A stretch of DNA of 64,000 bases, taken from positions 65,273,501 to 65,337,500 of the forward strand of contig CM059585.1 of NCBI GenBank assembly GCA_030407085.1, written 5' to 3'. This stretch comes from Trichopria drosophilae (Eukaryota > Arthropoda > Insecta > Hymenoptera > Diapriidae). The translations under genes and the position numbers were made by a program. The notes beneath the pieces are model-generated. The model did not search any database and was not told the DNA's origin. It saw only the letters and a list, made by a program, of their open reading frames with translations. The first letter of the stretch is position 1, and the number at the start of each line of letters is the position of its first letter. Below are positions 23,986 to 36,240 of the stretch, piece by piece.

Positions 23986-25326
23986 ATGTCAGGTGCAGAA
24001 CATTCACGCGCATGGGTTTTTCGCGCACCTTGCGCTGATTGGCCGGAGGTACGTGTGGTGACCCGCTTGACTCAAACGCTGCGGCCTGCATAAGCAACTT
24101 ACAGAATTTGTGTTATTTCACGAAACAAAACACGTGCAAAACACGCACATTTCTTGAAATAATTATAAAGAAACAAATATCAAATTTAAAAGAAATGTAT
24201 TTTATATAAACTAAAGAAACTGATGATTTGAAGTTTCCGCTGTTAAATTCAGTTCATAATGTACGAATGAGGTGTACATCAATTAATATTAATGCAGTGT
24301 AGCTTAAATTAATAGATGTAAAAAATTACTGTAAATAATTTCATTTGCCATCGAAAACATGAGATGCCGACATTCGGTAGGCCATTTGAACTATATTCTT
24401 GGTGAATGAAGTATTTTTTTCTTTATAACTATTTGAGAAAATTTAGGTAGAATTGATTAACTATTCAGACAAATTTTTAAAAACTCAAAAATGGTAATGT
24501 CCATTATTGGTAACTGGTACAGTGGTATTGAAATTTAAGAAAAATGACGAATTTTAAATGGCTGCCAAAACCGATCGAATTGACCAAAACACTACTTATA
24601 TACGGAATTTTCTAGATTTTTCTATTATCTTTAAAATGCCTGATCAGAAATTGAAATCCATCGACTCGTTTAAAAAATATAGCCGTTTTAATATGGCCAT
24701 TTTCGTGAAAATCGCGTGTTTCGCATGTTTAAAAGAGGGCCAGTGGTTTCTGCCTCAACATAATGGCACAATAATTTAACAGGAGTTAGTTCTATGTATA
24801 TTAGGCTGGTTAAAAAAAAAATTTTTTTTCTTTTCACTTCCCACCCTTGCAAAGTAAACCTTCTGGGGTCACTATTAATACCTCCTTGCGTGGGTGCGAG
24901 GCGATTTTTTTTCGCGTCGTGCATCCCGAAAGACTTTTTTCCATTTAATTAACACGTAAATGAGAGACTTGGCTCATTCAACTTGGCATATCACTTCAGA
25001 AGTTCATTCATTCATTCTATACGATCTGGTGTCGATAAAATATGTATGAATACTCAACATTCCATTAATAGACTTCGTAAAATGTTAAAAAAAACATGCT
25101 AATTTCTTAGACGTAAGTTAAAAATACTGGATTTTTTCGATCCTTTTTTTTCACACATAATTTTCAACTTGAAAAACCTTTTCTTTATTCATAAAACGTT
25201 TTGAAATGGTACAATTTGATCTCGAATTGAAATGTTACGAGCATATAAAAATTAATTTTAATATACCGAATCCAATACGTCGTCCGAAATGGCGCTTTGG
25301 CAACATAAACTTTCCTGATGTTTTAA

Positions 25327-27304
25327 CCCCTTGTGTCACGATTTGCACATTATATCTAAATCGCTTGAACATTCTTACGGTGGGTCTTGGGATCGGTGAT
25401 TACGAACCTGACCCATAAATTTTAAAATTCAAAATGGCGGACAAAACTTCTTAAATTTAAATTAAATTAAACAGAACCCTGTATGTATTTGCCGGCTTTC
25501 GGGGTCTCTGGTTGGCATTCGACCTCAAAATTTTTAAATTCAGTATGGCGGGTTCAATATGGCGGACAAAACATTATGTTAAATTCAACGAAAATTAAAC
25601 ATTTTTTGTCCACCATTTTGAATATAGAATTTGTGATGTCGGAATCCTAATCGGCGACCTAAAAACCTCAAAATATACAGTTCGGTTGAAATCAATAGAA
25701 ATGTAAGATATTTTGTTCCCCGGACTGCATCCGCCATTTTGAATTTCAAAATTTTCAGATGAGTGTTATGAGTTCTAAAGTTTTTGTTCTGTAACATTTG
25801 TTCTTGAAAGTGAGCGCATTTGAGTTGAAAACACCATAAAAGTTTACTTTCCTAATGCGCCATTTCGGACACCATATTGAATTCGGGATATTGAAAATGG
25901 TTTTTCAGGTTCCATAACTTTTTAGTTCGAGTTTCAATTGCACGATTTTAAAAGGTTTTGTGAAAAAATAGAAGGTGCTTCAAGATAATAATGAAGTCTG
26001 AAAAAGAGATAGAGCGAAAGAACCGTGTTTTTAAAATAAATCTAAAATGCATGATTTTGTAGTTTTTCTTCATTTTGATGCGATTGAAGGAGCATATCCA
26101 AAAATAGTCGTATACGGACTTTAAGTAATTTTTTCTCCAGTTGCAGGTAATTGACACTGCATTAACCTTAGACTTTTCAAAAATTGCAATTTTAGCGTTT
26201 AAGGGTTAATAAACATATTTTTCATAAACAAGATATTAAGAGCTATATTTATATAAAAGTTTTATGTGGGTAAAAGAGTGATATTTAAGAGTTATATCAA
26301 TTTATTACTATAGAATAGATATTAAAATCTGTGTTTTGTATTTTATTTTATATATCCAAGTGTTAATAAACTTTATCTAATTATTTCCATATTTCATTTT
26401 TATATTTAACATGGCACATGTTGATTTTAACATCATGTTATCATTCCTCACCATGAAAAACTTTTCCAATTCTGATCACCTGAAGATACATATTTATCAG
26501 AATCATTTATTTCTTCTTTATTTCATGTTTTATTAAAAACAAACTTTCTTTTTCTTAAATACATACTTTGATAAAATAGTTATGAAATTACATCTATTTT
26601 TAGGACTTCTACCCATTTGTCATTTGTATAAAAATTTAGACGTATTTTGTGCCACTTTAGGACCACCTGCTCTCCGTTCGTTTTTCTCGCGTTGCAAAAT
26701 CATTCTTTCTTTAATTCCTTTTCGTGTTTGACTCTGCATATGGCTCAGACATTTATTTAACGAATTTATATCATTATGAGCAACAATACGTTAATGTTAA
26801 ATAATTATAAACAAAATAATATATTATTATATTACGCTATTCCGACAAATGGAATTACAGTCATTCTTATGTTTTTCCGGTCGCGGACAAGGAATCTGAT
26901 CTTAAAATTTTGAAATTCAAAATGGCGGCTGCAATATGGGGAACAAAATATCTTACATTTCTATTGATTTCAACAAAACTGTACATTTTGAGGTTTTTAG
27001 GTCTCCGATTAGGACTCCGACATCACAAATTTTATATTCAAAATGGTGGTCCAAAATTTTAAATTTTCGTTGAATTTAACAAAATGTTTTGTCCGCCATA
27101 TTGAATTTAAACATTTTGAGGTCGAATGCCAACCAGCGACCCCGAAATACAGGGTTCTGTTTAATTTAATTTAAATTAAAGAATTTTTGTCCGCCATTTT
27201 GAATTTTAAAATTTATGGGTCAGGTTCGTAATCACCGATCCCAAAACCCACTGTAAGAATGTTCAAGCGATTTAGATACAATGTGCAAATCGTGACACAA
27301 GGGG
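25327..27304. mobile_element. piggyBac-like inverted-repeat element without a transposase
   Basis: Starts CCCCTTGTGTCACG after TTAA (25323-25326) and ends CGTGACACAAGGGG before TTAA (27305-27308). Inverted repeats reach inward about 440 bases (to about 25770 and 26880), with several CAAAATGGCGG and CCGCCATTTTG blocks. The middle (25770-26880) is AT-rich with no coding signal. The flanking DNA on both sides is also inverted (CTTTCCTGATGTTTTAA), so the TTAA ends may be part of a larger palindrome rather than a simple insertion. Confidence 0.6.
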
Positions 27305-27344
27305 TTAAAACATCAGGAAAGTTTATGTTGCCAAAGCGCCATCA

Positions 27345-27580
27345 CACCAGATCGTATAGAATGAATGAATGAACTTCTGAAGTGGTATGCCAAGTTGAAT
27401 GAGCCAAGTCTCTCATTTACGTGTTAATTAAATGGAAAAAAGTCTTTCGGGATGCACGACGCGAAAAAAAATCGCCTCGCACCCACGCAAGGAGGTATTA
27501 ATAGTGACCCCAGAAGGTTTACTTTGCAAGGGTGGGAAGTGAAAAGAAAAAAATTTTTTTTTTTTGAACCAGCCTAATAT
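27345..27580 (+). repeat. direct repeat, copy 1
   Basis: Segment from ACACCAGATCGTATAGAATG to the GAACCAGCCTAAT end, repeated at 28068-28310 and present in reverse at about 24800-25033. It includes GCGACGCGAAAAAAAATCGC. Confidence 0.7.
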
Positions 27581-28067
27581 ACATAGAACTAACTCCCGTT
27601 AAATTATTGTGCCATTATGTTGAGGCAGAAACCACTGGCCCTCTTTTAAACATGCGAAACACGCGATTTTCACGAAAATGGCCATATTAAAACGGCTATA
27701 TTTTTTAAACGAGTCGATGGATTTCAATTTCTAATCAGGCATTTTAAAGATAATAGACCAATCTAGAAAATTCCGTATATAAGTAGTGTTTTGGTCAATT
27801 GGATCGCTTTTGGCAGCCATTTAAAATTCGTCATTTTTCTTAAATTTCAATACCACTGTACCAGTTACCAATAATGGACATTACCATTTTTGAGTTTTAA
27901 AAAATTTGTCTGAATAGTTAATCAATTCTACCTAAATTTTCTCAAATAATTATAAAGAAAAAAATACTTCATTCACCAAGAATATAGTTCAAATGGCCTA
28001 CCGAATGTCGGCATCTCATGATTTCAAGTCTATTAATGGAATGTTGAGCATTCATACATATTTTATC

Positions 28068-28310
28068 GACACCAGATCGTATAGAATGATTGAATGAACT
28101 TCTGAAGTGATATGCCAAGTTGAATGAGCCAAGTCTCTCATTTACGTGTTAATTAAATGGAAAAAAGTCTTTCGGGATGCGCGACGCGAAAAAAAATCGC
28201 CTCGCACCCACGCAAGAAGATATTAATAGTGACCCTAGAAGGCTTACTTTGCAAGGGTGGGAGGTGAAAAGAAAAACATTTTTTTTTTTGAACCAGCCTA
28301 ATGTATATAC
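28068..28310 (+). repeat. direct repeat, copy 2
   Basis: Close copy of 27345-27580 with few substitutions. It continues to GAACCAGCCTAATG. Confidence 0.7.
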
Positions 28311-28611
28311 CTTATTTGGACTTCTGAATATTTAGTACTTCGCTTCTGAAGTAAACCAACTAGTACATCTGTAATATAAGCAGATCCCACAGAGAAACTA
28401 TTTTCTAAAATATTTGCAAATAATTCGAATTCTTTTTACAAGTCGTTCTGCACACAATAGCTTTACAAAATCAAATTCGAAATCTGAATCTCTGAGATGA
28501 AATGGGTTTTATACGCTTTTTAATGAAATATAACATGGGAACATTCGAGTTTTCCCATTAATCATTTCGAAATAAATTTCATGAATTGATTTTGCCGAAA
28601 AAATATTATAC

Positions 28612-29150
28612 AGGGTGTCCCAAAAGTTTGGAAACGGTCTTGTAACTTTTGAAAGAAAACAAATTTTTAAAATTGCTGAAACACGTGAAACGATTTTTCA
28701 AAAAGCTATCTTTTTTTGAGGGGTTCCAACCCCCCACCCCAAGGGGGCGTGGGGCATGAGGGGGGATGAATATCTTAAACCGCAACATGGGTCGAGCGGG
28801 GGCTCATTTGAAAGGTCTCTACGAGACGAATACAAAACACTGGTCATAGATGTCGCTGCGATCACTTATCGCGAAATTATTCGACTTTTAACATTTTTAA
28901 TCTAGGTACTTCTGAACAAATGAAGATGTCGAAAATCGCTGAAGTACGTAAAACTATTTTTCGAAAAAGCTATCATCTCTGAGGGGTTCCAACCCTCCAC
29001 CCCAAGGGGGGACGTGGGGCACGAGGGGGGATGAATAGCTTAAATGGCAATGTGGATTGATTGGGGGCTCATTTGAAAGTCTCTTCGAGACGAATACAAA
29101 ACACTGGTTATAGATGGCGTTATAATTATTTATCTCTGAATTATTCATCG
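28612..29150 (+). repeat. two-unit tandem repeat headed by CAGGGTGTCCCAAAAG
   Basis: The two units are about 270 bases each (28612-28885 and 28886-29150). Shared blocks: GAGGGGTTCCAACCC, CACCCCAAGGGGG, GTGGGGCAYGAGGGG, GGGGGCTCATTTGAAAG and GAGACGAATACAAAACACTGG. The C-rich and G-rich parts could form a hairpin. CAGGGTGTCCCAAAA looks like a transposon terminus, but no matching opposite end was found. Confidence 0.6.
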
Positions 29151-30145
29151 TTTGAAATTTCTAATCTCAGAAACCAATATTCGGATCCAACATACCACAA
29201 AATATTTGTAGCGACTAAAAACCTAAAGCACCCTCCTCTTTTACACGGGCTTGGGACCATCATAGGCAGAGTTTTGCTACTTTTTTTTACATTTTTTGTT
29301 TTTGTTTTTTTAATTTTCTGTTAACCACGTGTTTGATACGGCATAATAGTTTTCATTGAGATTGATTTTCTATAAAGATTTTCCAAAATTATAATTTTTA
29401 AACGGTCAATGTAACATAACACAACAACAAATATGTAAAACTATTTTAAATAAGCAAGCAAGTTCCAAACGTTCATATCAAAAGAATAATCGAAAAAATT
29501 GGAACTATAACAATTACAATTACAGTTAAATTATAAAACCGTTATTACTTTATCTTCACAATTTATTAAATGGTAATTGTCGCACCGCGTATTTCAAACT
29601 TTTTACAATTAATGGAATTACATTGTTTTTATAAAAAGACAAAGCCTAAGATATAAAATGCTTCTAAAATTCATGATTTAATTGCATTAATTTTACTTTA
29701 TGTAATGGAAACTACTATTTCGATTTGGCCAGTCTACTGTATAAAATTAAAATTGGCACTACTTGAGACTTCTTTAACTGTAAATCCATGTGATTGGTAT
29801 GTCGTATTTTTTATTTAGAATGGATTTTCACGTGAAGAGAGATCACTGAGAGCCGAAATGTAGAATGAATATTATTATAAAAAGTGGTCAGGTTGTGCCG
29901 ATAAAGTCGTTTATATTGTTTTGTATTATTACCAGTCGTTTAATTAGTTCATCTCTAAAACATAGATTTTGAATTTCATTCCTGATTGGGAACTACAGAT
30001 TAAATATTTCGAAAGCATTCATGAAGTATACTATTCCCAAATTTATCATTATCAAATACGTATTTCCCGTATGGAATTATGAAAAGCATCGTTCGTTACT
30101 AGCGCGAGAAATGCGATTTCGAAAGTACTATATTTAATGTACTAA
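29151..30145. other. AT-rich interval without a gene
   Basis: No coding region, RNA gene or named repeat is recognised. Confidence 0.45.
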
Positions 30146-30370
30146 AGTAACGAAATTTATTTTATAATTTTAAAACGTTTAAAAAATATAAACATTATAA
30201 AAAACGTAATTGCACGGGAACTATCGAAAAAATTAATCGAAATATTAAAATTAACCAAGTTTGCAATACTCGTCGATGAAAGCACCCATGTTATGGCGAA
30301 TAAATACTTTTGCGTTGCAATAATTTATTTTGACAAGTCATCGAGTAATATATTCTCAATATGTATGTAA
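30146..30370 (+). pseudogene. hAT-type transposase fragment
   Basis: A 74-codon open stretch reads IIKNVIARELSKKLIEILK, then KFAILVDESTHVM and FCVAIIYFD. The LxDEST motif with a following hydrophobic strand is the first catalytic region of DUF4371/hAT transposases. No N-terminal finger or downstream core was found. Inside the foldback structure and on the opposite strand to the other hAT remnant at 21.5-22.6 kb. Confidence 0.65.
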
Positions 30371-31055
30371 GCACGTTAAGAATATTTTAAGTATCAAGGA
30401 AAAATGTCCGCAAATTATTTAACCTAATGTGTTGTGAAAAATGAATTAACATTCCCATACTCCGCTATCTAGACATACAGAACATATAATTTACATTACG
30501 AACGAAGTAATTATATGCCATTTCATGAAATAATACATATGAAACATTCGAGTTTTCGCATAAATCAATTCTACCTAAATTTCCTCATATAAAGAAAAAA
30601 ATAATTCATTCACCAAGAATGTATTTCAAATGGCCTATTGATTTTCTGCATCTCATGTTTTCGATGGCAAATTAAATTATTTATAATAATTTTACAGATC
30701 TGTTAATTTAAGCAAAATTGCATTAATATTAATTGATTTATACCTCATTCATACATTATGAATAGAATTAGACAGCGGAAACTTCGAATCGTGAATTTCT
30801 ATAGTTCATATAAAAAACATTCCTTATAAATTTTATATTTGTTTTTTTATAATTATTTCAAGAAATGTATTTACGAATGATTCATACAAAAATTTCAATT
30901 TTGCACGTGTTTTGTTTCGTGAAATAACACAAATTCTGTAAGTTGCTTATGCAGGCCGCAGCGTTTGAATCTAGCGGGTCATCGCTAGTAGCTCCGGCCA
31001 ATCAGCGTAAGCTGCGCGAAATCCATGCGCGTGAATGTTCTCCACCTGTAGAGTC

Positions 31056-31316
31056 CCTCTAGTAAGGCATCACTGGAGCCATCTCTCGGACGTATAATTT
31101 TCGGCACATCCGCCCTATCCGCTAAGGGTTTCTATAGTTCTATATGCGTCTGTATTCGTTGGTGAAAAGGGTGAATTGTGAAAATGAAAAGTAATCACGT
31201 CTGGAATCCCTGATTGCCTCAATTCTCAATTGCCTTGCGTAAACCCTGAAGAGAAGAAGAAGAAGAATGTTTATTAAATCAATTAAACTACACTGTTCAC
31301 CAAATTTAACCTAAAA
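31056..31316 (+). promoter_or_regulatory. 5' flank and untranslated leader of the JMJD4 gene
   Basis: Between the outer foldback edge and the start codon. A GAAGAAGAAGAAGAATG purine run lies at about 31252-31268. No TATA box stands out. The gene's promoter therefore lies against, or within, foldback-derived DNA. Confidence 0.35.
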
Positions 31317-33205
31317 ATGGATGAACCTCATTTTGTTGAAATTAATAATAATTTGGTTTCATTTGAAACTGTCGATATACAAAACTCTGAACCAATGTTA
31401 AACGCTGATCCATTCATGAGTTACAATGAATTTTTTGAAACTTTTCTTATAAAAAATACGCCTTGCGTTTTTCATTCAGCCATTACAGAAAGCTGGCGCA
31501 GCAGACAAAACTGGAGCTACGTTTCTGCTCCTAATTTTAAATTGCTCAGAATTTTATTTGGTAAGATGTTACTATTACACGCTATCAAAATTTCGAATAT
31601 GAAAAAATTAATTGAATACTGATTTAGGAAATTGCGAAGCTCCAGTAGCAGATTGCAATAAAAAATACCATAATGCACAGAAAAAAAAGGAAATGCAAAT
31701 ATCTAAATATATAGATTACTGGGTTGACTACCGCAGGAAAAATTACTCGTTGGAGATGCCTTTACTGTATTTGAAAGACTGGCATTGCATAAAAGATCAT
31801 TCCAATCTGTCATTATATAGTGTACCAAAATTTTTTTCTTCAGATTGGTTGAATGAATATTATATGGCACATCCGGAACTGGGAGATGATTACATGTTTT
31901 TTTATATGGGACCAAAAGGATCATGGTACAATACTTTGTTTTTAATATTATAATTTTGTGCACTATGTCCTGAAAACTATGAAATTCCAAAGTATTAAAA
32001 GATTTATATTTTAGGACACCACTCCATTCAGATGTTTTTACATCATACAGTTGGTCAGCAAATATCTGTGGTAGGAAACGCTGGATTCTAATTCCCCCAG
32101 GACAAGAGATTTGTTTAAGAGACATTAACGGAAACTTAGTATATGACATTAATTCAAATGAACTCGATGATTCTTCTAAATATGTACATTTTAATCGTGA
32201 ATCTTTAAAGAGTTTTGAAATAATTCAAGAAGTTGGTGAAATTATATTTGTACCATCTGGATGGCATCACCAAGTGTGGAATCTAGTATGTAATAACATT
32301 TTCAAGTATTGACAGCCCACCCAATTTTTGCAATTAATGAATGCAATTGTTGAAAAAAATAAATTTAATATAATATAAAGATATTTCAAAGTTTCAGAAG
32401 TTCTGTCATATCAAAATGTGATTGACTTATTTAATTTAGCTATTGCAATATGTTAAATGTGGATCTTTTAAATATTATAAGCATATCAACATTTAATGAA
32501 TTTAATTATGAAGGAGGAAAAGTATTGCATAGATTTATAAGGTCATAACAGAAGACTATAGAAATAAATATTGCAATTTTCGAGAGTAATTTCATGCAGC
32601 TGTTGGATAATACTTTTTTCATTAATACTTTATATTATTGCTTCCATTACCAGGTTTTATTAATACATGATTTATATGATACATAGTTTTCAACCTCTTA
32701 TAAAGATCTAATTTAAACATTACATTATGTTCAGGAAGATACAATATCAATAAACCACAACTGGATAAATGGCTGCAACATTAGGTTTGCTTGGACCTCG
32801 TTACAAAAAGAACTTACAGATGTTATGAAGGAGATAAACGATTGCAGAGACATGGAAGATTGGGAAAAACACTGTCAATTGTTGTTGAAGGCTTCATTTG
32901 GAATGAATTACAGTTCATTTTATGAACTTTTATCATTTATTGCTAAGCGACGTTTAAATGCACTAACGAATAAACTATTGTTGTTAAACTTCAAAAAATG
33001 GATGTACGGTACTAGACATTGTTTATTTGATTTGCAGCAGATAAAAATCGTTTTGAAGTATATGATTGATGATGCTAAAGAAAAGTCCATTACTGATATA
33101 ATTTGGGAATATAATGAAGGACTTATTTTACTACAGACAATTGATAAAGAACTTAAATCCCATGGGCATCGGATAAACCCAGAATTCCAGTTGTGTTGTA
33201 ACTGA
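31317..33205 (+). CDS. JMJD4: JmjC-domain oxygenase, JMJD4 type
   Basis: A 2-oxoglutarate and Fe(II) dependent oxygenase. In animals JMJD4 hydroxylates a lysine of translation release factor eRF1. Four exons join cleanly: 31317-31560, 31628-31925, 32015-32285 and 32735-33205, all with GT..AG introns (67, 89, 449 bases) and matching phases, giving 427 residues, the usual size for the family. The cupin core spans exons 2 to 4: FFYMGPKGSW, TPLHSDVFTSYSWSANICG with iron ligands His185 and Asp187, the GRKRWILIPPG strand, and VPSGWHHQVWNL with the third ligand His266. EDTISINHNWINGCNI follows at the start of exon 4. The start is the first ATG in exon 1. No stop or frameshift is seen. It is the only clear conserved single-copy host gene of the window. 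Confidence 0.93.
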
Positions 33206-33245
33206 AATAGAAATTTTGATTGAAACTATAAATTTTAATTTGTGT

Positions 33246-33251
33246 AATAAA
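33246..33251 (+). terminator. polyadenylation signal of the JMJD4 gene
   Basis: AATAAA 41 bases after the stop codon. Confidence 0.6.
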
Positions 33252-33819
33252 TTTGTTTTGTTTATTATCTACGCATATTATATCTTCGTTACCCTCATTG
33301 ATAATGTACATGACATTATTTTGCCAATAGATATTTTATTCTGACAAACAGCAAAGAGCACTATGTCATAGGTTTGGATACATATGTGTTGGACAAAATT
33401 GGTTCTGCTTTGTATACACTTAAGAGTTTCCTACCAGTTGTCTATAATGCAAACCCATATACATATTACTATTATACAATGATTTAGTAACATTTTTACT
33501 TTTTGAATAAATAATAGACATTTTTGTTATTTCGTGTTTCCAGCCACAGATACCAAACGAAAATAATCAGTTTGGTTACTGCTACTGTGTAAATGTGTCC
33601 TAAGGGGGTTCCAAAGTGCTCATCCCATAAGATAGGAATTTTCACTAAAAACTCTAAATTAAAAATTGACTGAATCAATTTTTCAAAATTCGGAGATCCC
33701 CAGATAACCAGCTAGCTGCATATAAGGGAAAAGTCAGGCGGCGGATATGTCGGCAGAAATACGGAATATGCGTCATCACACAGACAGCAAATTTGCTAGA
33801 AATTCTCACCTGCCGACTA

Positions 33820-33938
33820 GTCTGCGGCGATTCTGACGCATTTCTGCCGAAGAGATTAAAAGGGTCGGCGAAGGGATTAAAGACTCACGAACACGGTTTT
33901 AATCTCTTCGGCAGAAATGCGTTAGAATCGCCGCAGAC
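33820..33938. mobile_element. 119-bp hairpin MITE with TA duplication
   Basis: Starts GTCTGCGGCGATTCTGACGC. The 42-base inverted ends differ by one base. TA on both sides (33818-33819, 33939-33940). The other palindrome arm carries the empty site GCCGACTACCCTGG (reverse strand, TA at 59089-59090), which proves insertion. Confidence 0.85.
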
Positions 33939-34208
33939 TACCCTGGTGAAAATTTCTCATTCAATCCGATTGGGCAATCCGCAATTTGTTCCCGACCTAA
34001 TCAGTTCTAAACGGACCTAATCAGACACCTTTGCACCCTCTCGAAACGGACCTAATGAGACCGAAACGGATTCAAACTGTTCTAAACGGACCTAATCCGA
34101 CAATGAAATTTTCTAAAATTTTAAATTTATATAAAAATTAATTTCTTTTTATTTTTTTTTTTATATTTTAAAGTTTTGTTTTGGTAATTTAATTATCTTT
34201 AAAAAATC

Positions 34209-34320
34209 TGTTCTCATGCGGTCACCATCCAAGTAGTATTCCCCAACAAGAATGCTTAACAAGGAAGAATGACCGCGCGCGTCACGGACCACTGGTCTAC
34301 TACTGTCGATCACTACTTAT
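34209..34320 (-). repeat. 5S-rRNA-like repeat (SINE3-type or 5S pseudogene)
   Basis: On the minus strand, TTAAGCATTCTTG, TACTTGGATGGTGACCGC and TGAGAACA follow in the order and spacing of the 5S rRNA internal promoter (A box, then C box) and 3' half. The 5' half is too diverged to be a working 5S gene. A related copy is at 51555-51660 on the plus strand. Confidence 0.6.
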
Positions 34321-34499
34321 ATCGTAATATATTTGTGTCACACGTTAAAATTTTTAAAAATTCTTCAATATCTCGAAAACGGTGAGAGATACGTGAAATC
34401 TGACAAAATTTTGAAAGTTATTAAAAGGGGGGATGACTTCGAGCTAATTAATGCATACATGAAAGAGAATTTTGAAAATTTACAAAATTGAAAATTCCG

Positions 34500-34740
34500 A
34501 TTCGTTCCGAATGAGGGGTCCGATTGAAACCGTTTGAAATGCCTATCTGGATCGATTCCGATTCGTTCTGAATGAGAGGTCCGTTTGAGACCTTTTGACA
34601 TTTCCACTTCAGATTAAATCCGATTCGTTCGGATTGAAACCGTTTGAGTTTTCTACCTCGGAATGATTACGAATCATTCCGATTGACTGTTCGGATTGAA
34701 ACCGTTAGAAATATATGCTTTCCATTAAATCCGAGGGGTG
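34500..34740 (+). repeat. degenerate TCCGATTCGTTCCGATTG-type tandem repeat
   Basis: Units of about 60-65 bases with GATTGAAACCGTTTGAAAT and TCCGATTCGTTC. Same family as 58690-59085 and 59335-59780. Confidence 0.6.
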
Positions 34741-34751
34741 ATAGCGAGTTG

Positions 34752-34885
34752 CCGAATATCGTTCTGCCGAAAATTCGTTTTGCCGAAAATCGTTTTACCG
34801 AAATTCGATTTGCCGAAAATCGAGTTGACGAATGTCGATTTGTCGAAATTCGATTTGCCGAACCGTCGTTTTGCCGACAAATGTT
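34752..34885 (+). repeat. 15-bp minisatellite TTGCCGAAAATCGTT
   Basis: About nine imperfect 15-base units. Because 15 is divisible by three, all frames look like pentapeptide repeats. The opposite arm (58540-58690) has about two units more. Confidence 0.75.
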
Positions 34886-35598
34886 CTTGCCCCAGTACTG
34901 CTCCGGTCGGTAAAGAAGAGTGTCCAGAGCAGGAGAATTCACATCCCCACCGCGTTCCAGCCACGGAGATTTCGACCCCTTCCAATTTCTCCTGCGCACT
35001 CACACTACCAAAGTCGACGTGCCCGTGTGATATCCCCACCGCACTCACACTAGCAAAGTCGGCGTGCCTGTGTGAGCTCTGCAGACGCTGTTAAAAGGAA
35101 ATTTGCCGAACGTATCATTCCGCGAATTTCTATACTATAAAGAACATAAATATAATATGTGGCTCCCGATTCGATCCTGAATTTTCATTTCTCTTATGAT
35201 TTTGGAATAAATCTAGGCGCGAAATTCAAAATGAAGATTCGGTTAATTATTGTTATTTATCAGGAAAATTCATACTTTCATAAATCAAGTTGTTTTAATC
35301 GAAATGAATTATTTTTTAATGTAAATTCAATTCGATAAAGAATAATTAATTAAAAATAATATTGATAATAAGATATTAATTTCATTGTATGAACAAAAAT
35401 ATGCTCAAAAATATGCTAGCCAAGTTTCAACTATCCTGAATAATTTTTTTTTTTCAATTTTTAAAATTATGTAATTTTCAATATTACATATAGATTGCTT
35501 TCTTTATTTCTCTTGTTAATGTTAATTATTTTTTCATTAAACAAATTTCCTATGCCGATGTTCATATACAACATTACTACATACATAATTTCGTAATG

Positions 35599-35669
35599 CT
35601 TGGTAGCCTAGTGGTTAAAGTGCTGGAATGTGGCGCAGTTTTTTGGTGTTCGCGCCCAGTACGGGACGA
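35599..35669 (+). repeat. tRNA-like sequence
   Basis: TGGTAGCCTAGTGGTTAAAG resembles a tRNA D arm/A box, and GTGTTCGCGCCC a B box, followed by a T run. A related tRNA-like sequence faces it on the minus strand at 36511-36580, and the DNA inside both (35700-35870 and 36490-36270) is also inverted. Together they resemble two SINE-like copies placed tail to tail. Confidence 0.5.
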
Positions 35670-36240
35670 TTTATTTTTTTTTTTTTTTCAACAAAATTCC
35701 TTTTTTTCTTATTTATTTGCATAATAAAGATTGTGTATATGAAAATTATTTATCAGATAATTTAACATATGTTTATGTTTTCTTCATTTATTTTGGCTTT
35801 GAATTATTTTTATAAAACTATATCAGTTGTAACCCTAACTAAAAGAATCATTATTTTAATCATTTATTTTTCAAAAATATTTTTAACTTATTGACATGTC
35901 TGAAATTCTTAATTTCTTAATTAATATATTAAAGAAACTTTACTTCTTTTAAGGAGATATGCAAAAGCAATGTATTAAATTTATTCATGCAATCCAATAT
36001 CAATTGTTATTGTATTTTAACCAATTCGAGTGTTTTTAATATTGAAAATCTATAAAATGCGATTCAGTCATATACATCGAACCAAAGAATTCTAAATTCA
36101 GATTTCAGAAGTTAATTAATAATTCTTTTTGTTCAACTTTTATGATTTAAGTTCAATTTATACATTTTTCACATAAAAAAAATCAAAATTTTATTATTCG
36201 CGATTATAATACGGAAATTTTTGCTAATGGATGACAATAG

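Larger units (their letters stand above)
23985..31055. mobile_element. large foldback repeat structure, about 7 kb
   Basis: The left arm 23985-25320 is matched in reverse by two blocks. The outer part (23985-24450) matches 31055-30560, from ACATTCACGCGCATG to the AGTTGCTTATGCAGG segment. The inner part (24360-25320) matches 28025-27310. A roughly 90-base piece, CATTCACCAAGAAT..GGCC, occurs at both right-hand places, so 28025-30560 looks like inserted or duplicated material. Right arm 27340 also lacks about 255 bases present in the left arm. The centre is the TTAA-flanked element at 25327-27304. Family unknown. Confidence 0.7.

Noticed and set aside
34667..35094. Pentapeptide-repeat-like proteins (FGKTI, LPKIV) in both arms
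   Set aside because: A 15-base minisatellite makes every frame look like a pentapeptide repeat; no start context or conserved extension supports a gene.
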